Shown here: positions 11,401-19,491 of the stretch, in pieces
Position numbering within the stretch: position 1 is the first letter of the stretch
How the letters are laid out: each line of letters starts with the position of its first letter
NCBI GenBank assembly: GCA_029959085.1
Contig: JARWIR010000017.1
Location: forward strand, 23,921,507 to 23,985,506
Length of the DNA: 64,000 nucleotides
Origin: Nemophila menziesii
Taxonomy: Eukaryota > Streptophyta > Magnoliopsida > Boraginales > Hydrophyllaceae
Direction: 5' to 3'
Notes under the pieces: model-generated
Databases searched by the model: none
What the model was told of the DNA's origin: nothing
Seen by the model: only the letters and a program-made list of their open reading frames with translations
Translations under genes and position numbers: made by a program

Positions 11401-12706
11401 GGAGATTCTAAATCAATTCTTCCCTCCTAAAGCTGTAGCAACCATATCTTCTACTCACCTTTCTCAGCTGTACCTTGAAGATGAGCCTTTTTGGCCTCAC
11501 TCTTCCTCTGGTAGAGTTGTTGTAAAGGATATGTATAAGAGGATTTGGAAGGCTCAGCAACTTAAGGAGGGAAATTCTCAGAAAAGTAAAGGTGAACAAT
11601 CTTTTAAGCTACTATCAGAAGATTGGAAAACTGTTTGGAACATGAATGTTATTCCAAGAGTGAAAAATTTTGTATGGAAATGTTGTGAGAATGCTTTACC
11701 AACTAATGAGAATAGGAAAATGAGAAAGGCCTGTTCTTCAGACTTATGCTCTGTCTGTGGGGTAGCAACTGAAAATGTGGAGCACCTTATTTTTCACTGC
11801 TCTTGGGCTAGGGCAGTATGGCTTGCTAGCCCTCTGAATTTTATCTCATTTTCAGAACCTTCTTTTAATTTTAAGAAATGGATTCATTTTATTAGACTGA
11901 GTATTAATGAGACAAAATCTAGTGATGAAGGTCTTGGGGAATTGGCATTTTACATTGTGTGGTCCATTTGGAAAGGCAGGAATGAGGCCATCTTTAGAGG
12001 CAAAACACCTGACCCTATGGAAATTCTTTCAGAAGCATTAATAGCCAATGATGACTATATATTATCTAAGAGGATAAAGACTGAGGCTAATCAAGAGAAT
12101 CAAGATAATCAAGTTACAAATGCAATTATTGGGGCTTTAGATATTCAACAACCAAATAATTCTCATTATAATGCAACTCAGGTTCAAAACCTTAGAGAAG
12201 GCAGAACAGGGCATTGGGAACCACCTAAAACAGGATGTTTCAAAATTAATAGTGATGCTTCTTTTGATTATTTAACTAATCAAGCCTCCTATGCTTGTCT
12301 TACCAGGGACAGTAAAGGGAAGCTGGTAGATGGATGTTCTAAGAAATTTTTTGCTCATTCTCCACTTGAAGCAGAGGCTAGAGGACTTTTTCAAGCATGC
12401 TCTATGGCTTCAAGACTTCCTATAGGCAAAGTTGAAGTGGAAAATGATTGCTTAACCCTTATTCAACAAGTTTCTAGTAGAGAGAAATTCTTTTGTAATA
12501 TTAAAGGGCTTGTTAGTAGTATTTGTAATTTTAAACAAAGTTGTAACTTTAAAATCTCCTTTGTTAGGAGGTCAAACAACTCTTGCGCAGATTGGGTGGC
12601 TAAACAGGAGATTAAAGGCTCCTTGTTTAGCCTTTGGAATTGTTTTCCTCCCCCCAAACTTGCTTCTCTCTTAGCTAGAGACTTTAACTCTGTAGGAATA
12701 GGGTGA
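8474..12706 (+). CDS. LINE ORF2: endonuclease, reverse transcriptase, RNase H
   Basis: An uninterrupted 1410-residue ORF. Domains in order: an endonuclease/exonuclease/phosphatase domain at residues 1-230 (QAWNCQG, SETK, LGDFN near 133, SDHSP near 222); reverse transcriptase about 450-760 (SPGPDGYGG, SFRPISCANF, DMSKAYENIEW near 582, GLRQGDPLSPYLF, FADD near 689); zf-RVT domain about 1050-1130 (Cys-x2-Cys at CSVC and HLIFHC); and plant RNase H about 1255-1385 (INSDAS, EAEARG, VENDCL, NSCADW). It would nick DNA, prime reverse transcription at the nick and remove template RNA. One RT palm position reads KAYE where KAYD is usual, which may be conservative or an early defect. It starts inside the ORF1 stop. 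Confidence 0.95.
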   Translation: MIQAWNCQGIGTALTEMSLVEMIKTHHLEVIFLSETKHKFDFIISLCNKLKMSLVSQVDPVGLSGGLAVLVKEPSNYTQISSDKNLIQCTYHSTNIELCEFNFIYGPTADEDKSSFLRKLNDLKHVEKHWCFLGDFNLIRFSSEKMGGNMNSTHKKNMDIFNAFIDSNALCDIPALGCNFSWSNKRNGNQLIKQRLDRILVNQEWMILYPNSWNEVLPPIGSDHSPIVLNFGTFSKTYKKRFILEKGWIYDKTLCQVIIEKWKKGHVMDLRGISTMKYKLSQIQKHINWWARKRILNNRILIKKNLSQLEFIFNEPYSDENYDLFNSLSMELEEFWKKEELYWSLRSKNNWLRLGDKNSKYFHASTKIKRSRNRISKLKNNEGCWISDTNDISKEIVGYYNSIFKSVGDRNYQPILCKVKKVVTDEMNCALTKNVDSDEVKKAIWSLGSDKSPGPDGYGGFFFKKFWELLKDDLVALVSDFILNNSSLEEINCTIIALIPKCENPEMVASFRPISCANFIYKVISKILTLRLQVWIGSLVSETQTAFIPGRSIFENILIAQEVSHFLNNKRDTLKYYLAIKADMSKAYENIEWDFLIDVLSQMGFNSTWVGWIKNCVTTVSYKVQVNGALFDLDKPQKGLRQGDPLSPYLFCIVTQALSHLIEHYVDIGLFKGIAIARHAPKITHVLFADDSLFFLEASDNNIDIFNNILNWYTYASGQKMNLNKSGVFFSKNTPQALRNSFSHSLRMNKIDHLGKYLGIPSSWGKSKVKSLEWLIDMVMKNMNRWDTKMLSKSGKEVLIKAVVGAIPNYIMSVFLIPKKVTSHLTSLISKFYWDNQGESRCHWIKWQTLMNCKEDGGLGFKDFHCQNLALLASNAWKFNMNKSSLLYKLFKGKYFPKTDFFKAQLNGNVSWGWKSLIEGRNCFLKEVKWNVGNGESLNIWEDTWLPYDNKLTKPVGCNLRHVSELINSDSLTWNLEILNQFFPPKAVATISSTHLSQLYLEDEPFWPHSSSGRVVVKDMYKRIWKAQQLKEGNSQKSKGEQSFKLLSEDWKTVWNMNVIPRVKNFVWKCCENALPTNENRKMRKACSSDLCSVCGVATENVEHLIFHCSWARAVWLASPLNFISFSEPSFNFKKWIHFIRLSINETKSSDEGLGELAFYIVWSIWKGRNEAIFRGKTPDPMEILSEALIANDDYILSKRIKTEANQENQDNQVTNAIIGALDIQQPNNSHYNATQVQNLREGRTGHWEPPKTGCFKINSDASFDYLTNQASYACLTRDSKGKLVDGCSKKFFAHSPLEAEARGLFQACSMASRLPIGKVEVENDCLTLIQQVSSREKFFCNIKGLVSSICNFKQSCNFKISFVRRSNNSCADWVAKQEIKGSLFSLWNCFPPPKLASLLARDFNSVGIG

Positions 12707-13040
12707 TGTATTTTTTGAAGTTTCTTAATTTATGCTTCTTTCGACTAAAAAAAAAAAGTGGACTACATTTTTCACCGGTATACGTTGTGGATAAAATGAA
12801 ATGGTTGCAATAGTTATCATAAGTTTTGAATCTAAGGACGTCGTCCATATATTTTTTATGTGCAGTACAGAAGTTAACGTGGATTGTCCACATATTCTTC
12901 TTTCTGCTGACTCGGGTTTCGCGCTAAATTATTGAATGACAAAGACTGGCCACGTGGGTTGTTGGCTTTTTGTTTTCTTTATCAATTACTTATCCATTCT
13001 TATTTTGTCAAATAACCTATCCATATTATGACGAGAAATC

Positions 13041-14760
13041 TACAAAGTAAGGCCTAAATTCCAACTTTTTTAAGATTTAAAGCCTAGTTACAAATTATTT
13101 TTTTTTTAAAAATCTAACACAAAAATCTGGTTTGAGATTTTACTTTCCTACTATTTTTAATTTTTTTTATTCATTTTTCATTTTTTTATTAATTTTTTTT
13201 CTGAACTTTTACTACTTGATATATTTTTCCGGTATATTCAAGGAGGTATGTACCAACATTGTCCAGACCATTTCGTACAGACCTGTCCTTATTAAACGTT
13301 TTTTTAGGTGTTTTAGTTCCAGTTTATTTTTCTTTATATATCCTATTAGTCGGTATTCTCTAAGTTTTTGTCCAAAGGGGTGTACACAAGCCCGTTTTTG
13401 TCCTTGTTTTTGATTTTTTTCCCAGTCATTAATCGTGTCACAAACCACTATTTAGCCCATAACGTATAAACCCGAATGTCTAGACCATGGTGCCTGGACC
13501 AATATAGCTAGAATAGGTTTTTTCAGTTGAAAATAGAATGAAAAACAAGTTATAGCCCATATGGGCTGGACCAACTAGACCATTCCCAACTCTCACACAC
13601 ACAGAAAAAGAAATAAAAATCTAAAAAAAAGGAGTGGGCTCAGCCCACACTGGGCTGGACCATTTTGTTTGTGTAAAAAAAATTGTACACATGGTATGGG
13701 CTGGACACAAAAATTGGACTGGATCTGGAATCTTCTCCTATCAACAAAATTGGAACACGGTATGGGCTGGACACAAAATCACATTTTTTTTTAAAAAAAA
13801 AAAAAGGCCAAAGGTTTTCTGCAGATCTGGACGCGGCAAGAATGGTGGTGATGGAGAACTCGGCAAGAGGAACGGCAGTGATGGACCCTAGATAGGCAAT
13901 AAGAACAGTGGTGATGGGTGGTGGGAGGTGCAGCAATGGTGGGAAGGCGGCGTTTTTAGGTGTTGTAGAATCTGGCTTTGATGGTGCTGCTAGAACGTGG
14001 GTCGATAGAGGTGCTGGAACAGTGAAGCGGCGTGGATCTGGTGGCGGTGGTGCTGAAGCAGTGCAGCGGTTCTTCCTCTCTCGGAGCATCGGATCTGGTG
14101 GCCTGGATCTGAACGGAGCATCGGTGTTCCCTTCTGCTGCAGCAGCAGATCTCGTGCACTTGGTGGAGCTGCATCGTTGGAGGTGGCTTCGCATTACAGC
14201 TGCGTGGTGGTTCACGGCGTGGTGGTGGTGCTGCATCGTTGGAGGGGTGAAGAAGGTTGGTGGAGCTGCATCGTTGGAGGGAGCTCCTGCAGATTCGCGG
14301 TGGTTATGACGGAGATCTGGTGGAGCTGCATCAATGGCGGTGGTTGTCTTGCGCGGCAGTCATGGTGGCTTCGCTTGGAACACGGTGGGTGGTGCTGGAG
14401 CTTCGCAGGGTGGCTTCGCAGAGAAGGAGGGCATCGAGGGGGCTTCGCAGGGTGGCTTCGGTGGGAAGGCAAAGAGGGTGGTGGGGTGGCCATGGTGTGG
14501 GGTGAGGTGGGAATGGTGGTGCAGCATAGAGGGAGTGAGGAGAGAGAAGGAGGGCATCTAGGGTTTCCAGAAAAAATCCCCTATTAGCTTTTTGTTTTTG
14601 ATTTTTGTGGGTTTACAATAGGTATAGAGGGGAGGGGGGCTTTTGGGTCTTTTTATTGGCTTTTAGTTAGGGTCCATCTACTAGTTAGAGGGGAAATTGA
14701 GTTGGGCTTTAGTTTGTAAACTTAGAAGTCATGGGGCTTTAGATTATAATTCCCCCTATT
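13041..14760. repeat. Unclassified G-rich repeat F1
   Basis: The layout is an AT-rich left part (13041-13440), a middle part with many TGGGCTGGAC motifs (13550-13780), a G-rich purine part with repeats of GGTGGAGCTGCATC and GGGTGGCTTCGC (13850-14560), and a right end with TTTTGGGTCTTTTT, TTAGTTAGGG and GGGGCTTTAGATTATAATT. The same order of motifs recurs in F2 (before 15688 plus 40535-41490), so this is a dispersed repeat family. Long ORFs on both strands here (for example 13640-14236 minus and 13908-14309 plus) come from the skewed composition and are not supported as genes. It may be a non-autonomous DNA transposon; terminal inverted repeats are only weakly visible. Confidence 0.55.
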
Positions 14761-15688
14761 ATGATTATCCAACTCCAAAATGCTCCATGGCCACAGGACC
14801 TGGCATGTTGTGTCAATTAGTATAGTTATACAGAGAAAAATACAAATAGAAGCATAAATCATATTAAAGTTATTTTATAAAACCTAGTTAAAAAAAGGGT
14901 AATTCTCAATAGGTACCTGCCATCTTACACCTTTACCTATAAAAGATACCGTCTTTTTTAAAGAACAGTAAGTAATTGGAAGCTTCCTAATACTCAAAGT
15001 CTGGGTAATGGGAAACTTCCCATTACTCAGAGTTTGAGTTATAGAAAGTTTCCCATAACTCAAACGACTTTTTTTATGTGAAAGAAAAGGAAAATGCAAA
15101 ATATATGTGGTCTTTTATGAGAAAAAAAATGATGGTTGTGGTAAGAGAGAATTAATTTTAACTTGAGGTGTTTCTTAGGTAATAATCCTTAAAAAAATCT
15201 ACTAAATAAAGTTCAGTTTCTTTTTAGTTGGATTTTTTCTAACTTTACTATTTGCATTATTTTTCTCTTCAGTAATTTGATTTTTTATTTATTTTTTGTT
15301 TTTATATAATTACACCTAAAGTTTGTCTACGTTCTAATCGGATTTTGTCCATGTAAAAGTCCAAGTACCCTAAGGGCTATAACCATAAAAAACGATAAGA
15401 AAATCTCTTCAGGCCCAATTAACTCCACACACGCATATGTACAAAAATACGAAAATAATTTCTTCATGCCCAAAGGGCTGTACCCTAGTCCACTCAATTC
15501 ACAATTGCATAGGAACTACAAAAACCAAAAAAAAACTTTTCATAGAAGGGGCTGGACCAAGGGGGATATACCCATATGGCTGGAGCTGGGTTTTCCCTGC
15601 AAAAACAACAATGTTAAAAATAAATAGGAAAACATGAAACTGGTCCAATAAACAAATAACACAAAAAAAACTGGACCCAAAGGGCTGC
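14761..15688. other. Spacer and left part of repeat F2
   Basis: Up to about 15180 the segment is AT-rich and contains the inverted repeats at 14972-15065. From about 15230 it resembles the left and middle of F1, with TTAGTTGGATTTTTT-like text and motifs such as CCCAAAGGGCTG and GGGGCTGGACCAA. Element A is inserted at 15688/15689, and F2 resumes at 40535. Confidence 0.5.
14972..15065. repeat. Overlapping palindromic inverted repeats
   Basis: Three related palindromes lie side by side: GTAATTGGAAGCTTCCTAAT at 14972-14991 (imperfect, continuing to 14993); GTAATGGGAA/TTCCCATTAC with a 2-nt loop at 15005-15026, which extends to a 23-bp inverted repeat with two mismatches (14992-15039); and GTTTGAGTTAT/ATAACTCAAAC (11 bp, 15032-15065). 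They share the core GGAA..TTCC and probably arose by duplication of one palindrome. Confidence 0.85.
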
Positions 15689-17213
15689 TGATATCTCCCC
15701 ATTTGTGATGACTTAATCTTAGTTGGAGACATCATTTTAGGTGTTTTAGGAAAGCTTATACTCGATTTTATATAAATTATTGTATTTTCTTATTTCTTGT
15801 CTTGATTTGGTGATTTATTATTTTTAGAGCATATTGGGTTTAATTGTTTGTTAAGTGTGAAGCTTTAAAGATATATGGTAATTAATTATATGCCAAATCA
15901 ATTCTAAGAGATGAAGGAAAGAAGATATGGATGAAGATTGGAGATAAAGGAAGGAAAAGATAAGTATGGAAAGATAAAGTTGTCAAGTAAATCTGAATTC
16001 CAGCAGCTACGTCCACAAATGTGGCCATAACTCAAAATTGGCTGGGAATTTGGAAGAATGGTATGAAGCAAAGTTGTAGAGCTTTCAGAGACAATCAGTT
16101 TCGATGTAAAGAACGCGTCAACCAGAGCTATATTGAAGAAGGTACGGCCAAAACAAAACAACAACAATTTATTACCTTTTATATATTTTAGGGTTACGAA
16201 TTAGAGTTGGGTTAGAAGTCTAATTACTTGTCTTCCACTCCAAAAAAACGTGTTATGGCTTCCTATACCCCTATAGATACACCCTTTAACCTTTGTAAAC
16301 ATGTCCTTACTCAGTTCTAAACCTTATATCAATTCTTAGTTATTAAAGAGAAGTAAATTGACAGTATGTATCTTTCTTTTAGTTTATTTCTTTCTAGTAT
16401 GAACTAATTTTCTCATAGCTTGGGTTTTGCATATGTATAATCTATGAATTCTATTTTCTTCTATCAATGTTTCTTTGGGAGAATTCTTTTAAATTGATTC
16501 TAGTTGCTTAACCATATATTTGCTTTATGTGCTTTGATTTATTGTCTGTCTTAAACATGATCAATTTAGAGTTGTGCTAATAGTAGTTAGATGGTCACCC
16601 GGAAGGGGTGTCTAATTATTGAAACACTACATAAACGTCTAGTGTGTGGTAGTGATCCGGAAGGGCTTGCCTAACTAGATAGTCATTAGGGTATGATTTA
16701 ACCACTGATCATCATTAGAAGACCAGTCTCATTCAGGAACCTAGTGGCGTAGGAGCACCCTATTTAAGTCCCCTCGTGATTGTATGGTCGCCACCCTAGT
16801 CCAACCTGACGGGGGTAGGGAGTAATATAGAATCCTGACTACTTATCTAAGAGATATTGTCACCCTTAATAACTAGTAGAAGAAACAGAAGGATTAGTGC
16901 ATACGAGCAAAACCTGAGATATATTTTTCTCATCTTATTTCTCTCATATTTATTTTATTGTATTTTATTTTATTTAGTTTAATCATAAATCTCTCCACCA
17001 ATCATATATATTTTCTGTCTTTTTAATTATTAATTGTTACTTTGATTTATTTACCATATGTTAACACATTTAAGTCCCTGAGGAACAAGTCTTCTTATCA
17101 TTAAAACTTGCATACGTCCTGTAATACTTGCAGTACTGTGCTAGTCTAGGGTGATTAGTGCATTGTTTTCCGTATTTAATTATCATATTTTTATCACACC
17201 CTAGGTGACACCA
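15689..17213 (+). mobile_element. 5' LTR of element A
   Basis: A 1525-bp LTR beginning TGATATCTCC and ending GGTGACACCA, colinear with 39029-40534. The likely TATA region is at about 16265-16280 (CTATAGATACACC; the other LTR has CTATAAATAAACC). It shares its 3' part (CCCTGAGGAAC, AACTTGCATACGTCC) with the LTRs of B and D, showing a common family. Confidence 0.92.
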
Positions 17214-17219
17214 AGTTTT

Positions 17220-17237
17220 TGGCGCCGCTGCTGGGGA
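17220..17237 (+). other. Primer-binding site of element A (tRNA-Asp type)
   Basis: TGGCGCCGCTGCTGGGGA lies 6 bp after the LTR. It is nearly complementary to the 3' end of plant tRNA-Asp, as in many Athila/Tat gypsy elements. Element B has the same site with one different base (29683-29700). Confidence 0.85.
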
Positions 17238-17435
17238 CTTGTGTCTCGTTAGCGTGTGGGTTATTTATTTTTACTAGTAGTAGTTTTTAGTTATTTATAT
17301 TTTTATTTTCCAGTTTTACGCTTTTAGTTTGTTTTAGTCTCTTTCAGGTTTAAAGTGCATGCTTGCGGAACCCGAGAGGTGTTTCTCAGCTTATAACAAA
17401 CGCTTGAGAGAAGAGAGAGAGAGCGACGCAGAGCA

Positions 17436-17972
17436 ATGGCAAAAGAACAACAACACGGAGTAGATCCTCTGCTTGGTCCTTTAGGACATATACCACCACC
17501 ACCACAAGACGATAACAAAAACAACAACAGAATTGAACAAGATCTCCCAGGCTTGGGAGCACCTTTTCAAAATCAACCATTAGGTTATCGTCTTCCAGAG
17601 ATCCAGAATATCAAGTTCAGGCCCGATCCGGTTATGCTCAGTCAATTCCAGAATTTAAAACTCTATAGTGGTGCATCAATACAAGATCCGGTAAGAGCGA
17701 TTCAGAATTTCATGTAGATTTGTGATGTCTATGTTACTCCAGGCATTACACGCGAGCAACTGTATTTTCACATGTTTTCGTTCTTACTGACCGGCAAAAC
17801 TGGTGATTGGCTAGATGGACAACCACCAGGTACAATTACTACTTGGACAGAACTTCAAGCCGCATTATTTAACCGTTTTTATCCGAAGAGTATGAGACTC
17901 AAAGATTAGAGCGAGCTTGCTAAGTTTTGCCATGAGAATGGAGAAGAAGTAGGAGATGCATGGACAAGGTTG
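17436..17972 (+). pseudogene. Gypsy gag N-terminal part (element A), broken
   Basis: Reads from the ATG at 17436. After a proline-rich start comes a segment typical of gypsy retrotransposon gag (YRLPEIQNIKFRPDP, later GKTGDWLDGQPPGTITTW and LFNRFYPKS). A TAG at 17715-17717 sits where the homologous gag of element D has Gln (FMQICD), and a second stop occurs near 17908. Gag continues at 25593 after Sirevirus C, whose insertion duplicated GGTTG. The product would form virus-like particles around the element RNA; this copy is inactive. Confidence 0.85.
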
Positions 17973-19134
17973 TGATATACTATATGCGTCCTAGAAGGGG
18001 GGTTGAATAGGACAATAGAAATTAATCGGCTAATTTTATTTCAAGTAAATAAAATTAAAAGCTAATTTGAATCCTATTGTATTAGCAAACTAAATAGTAT
18101 AAAACTAGATAATCCTAATAGACAATAATATCAAACTATTCAAGTAGGCATTTTATCAAGCATATAGAGTGCGGAAATATAAAGAGTGTAGAGATAGAAT
18201 ACGATACACAACGATGTATAGTGGTTCGGTTTCCCTACATCCACTACCTAAGGAAGCCTCCTTAGGATTTGCAAGACTCTCACTAATCTTCGTAACTCTT
18301 AACCGGGTGAGATACAAACCCTTACAACCACTTCAAAAACCCTTTGAAGGAAATACACTTGTGTTATCACCAACACAAGGAACCAAGCATAAACCTATGC
18401 TCACACTACTCTCTTAATCAATTACAAGAACTAAGAGGAAAGGGAAAAAGTGTTTAGGGGTGCTTATAAAAGCTTTGTGACTAAACTCCTAAATGAGTAG
18501 ATAGAACTAATTAGCTTCACAATAAATATGACTTGAATGCTCCTTTGAAACCTCCTTGAATGATAGAATTAATTGCTCTTAAGATTGGTAGATGGAAGGC
18601 TTGAGTTGTGTCTTGAATGAGCTCCATTTTATAGCTGAAAAGATGGTCCAACGGTCATAAAGCTTCTCTCTAACGGATCTATTAATCTTCTAACGGATAT
18701 AAGCTTTGTCCTCTAGTAATAGTGCTGAAACCCTCTCGTGCGGTGTACCGCGGGTAGGGTCCGGTGCACCGCGTGACTGTTCGACTGACTTTTGAGCTTA
18801 CTGGTCGGACTATGTAGTGTACCGCATCCCTGCTCCGTGTAGTGGTCCGGTGTACCGTGACAGAGGTCCGGTGTACCGTGCAGATTTCTGAGCTTACTGG
18901 TCGGGCCATCTAGTGCACCGTGGGACTGGTCCGTGATGCTGCGGTGTACCGCGTAATTCATCCGGTGCACCGCGGAGCTGCTCTTTTGAATATTAAGCTA
19001 AGTACAATGAAATGAGCACAACTAATCTAATGAGGGGTTTTGGAAAACATCTAAAGTGATATAAAAATGAATTTTAGTTTAAAGGATGATTTGTCGAATA
19101 TTAAAACGGGAATAAAAACAAGGTGAGGCTAACA
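17973..19134 (-). mobile_element. 3' LTR of Sirevirus C
   Basis: 1162 bp, TGATATACTATATG to GAGGCTAACA. It is directly followed at 19136 by a pyrimidine tract that is a polypurine tract on the minus strand, which marks it as the 3' LTR of a minus-strand element. It holds eight palindromic CGGTGTACCG-type repeats at 18740-18973. Confidence 0.95.
18740..18973. repeat. Palindromic GCGGTGTACCGC repeats in the U3 of C (copy 1)
   Basis: About eight copies of a GCGGTGTACCGC / CCGGTGCACCGCG theme, with exact GCGGTGTACCGC at 18740-18751 and 18941-18952. Two longer shared segments around CTTACTGGTCGG (18798-18810 and 18893-18905) show that part of the array arose by duplication. In element orientation they lie upstream of the TATA box. 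Palindromic CCGGTG repeats in this position are a known trait of Sirevirus LTRs. The other LTR carries the same array at 25198-25431. Confidence 0.85.
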
Positions 19135-19135
19135 A

Positions 19136-19296
19136 TCTCCCCCTTTTTGATGTTTGACAAATCATAAACTTTTGAAGATGCCTAAGATTAAGTTTTGAAC
19201 AAAAACTCCCCCTCAACCTAATCACTAGAGTTTTTATAAAAACTCCCCCTCACAAAATGCATTTTAAAAAGTTCAACTAAAATTTCTCCCCCTTTG
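19136..19296 (-). promoter_or_regulatory. Multiple polypurine tracts of Sirevirus C
   Basis: On the minus strand four purine tracts with GGGGGAG occur at 19136-19149 (adjacent to the LTR), 19205-19214, 19242-19252 and 19284-19296. The LTR-adjacent one primes plus-strand DNA synthesis. Repeated polypurine tracts before the 3' LTR are a published Sirevirus hallmark. The rest of 19135-19491 is AT-rich and non-coding. Confidence 0.88.
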
Positions 19297-19491
19297 TCAA
19301 CAACAAAAAGAACAAATGATATACTTTTGAAAAATTTAAGGGGTCAAAACACATTTTGAGTAAAAACAAGGACTAAAGGAATAAAATGGATAACAATTAG
19401 AAGCTTCAAGGAACCTATAACATCAAGAAAAGATTAGCAACAAGATTATATACATAAAAAGCTCTAAACAAAACATGACATAAAAGAAATG

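Larger units (their letters stand above)
6779..12767 (+). mobile_element. Full-length LINE with intact ORFs and 12-bp target-site duplication
   Basis: Flanked by AAGTGGACTATA (6779-6790) and AAGTGGACTACA (12756-12767), one mismatch in 12, as expected of target-primed reverse transcription. The element runs from 6791 through a 5' UTR, ORF1, ORF2 and a short 3' UTR to an A tail after TTCGACT (12740-12757). ORF1 and ORF2 overlap by four bases (ATGA), suggesting stop-restart translation of one RNA. Both ORFs are open, unlike the related copy at 51541-56673. Confidence 0.93.

Noticed and set aside
13640..14587. Several ORFs of 70-198 codons on both strands
   Set aside because: They overlap each other in many frames, come from a strongly G-skewed repetitive segment and show no domain.
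18169..18417. Plus-strand ORF repeated identically at 24627-24875
   Set aside because: It lies inside both LTRs of element C, antisense to the element; the duplication reflects the LTR, not a gene pair.
18682..18970. Minus-strand ORFs with repeated VHRT/TGP words, duplicated at 25140-25428
   Set aside because: Translation of the palindromic CGGTGTACCG array in the LTR.
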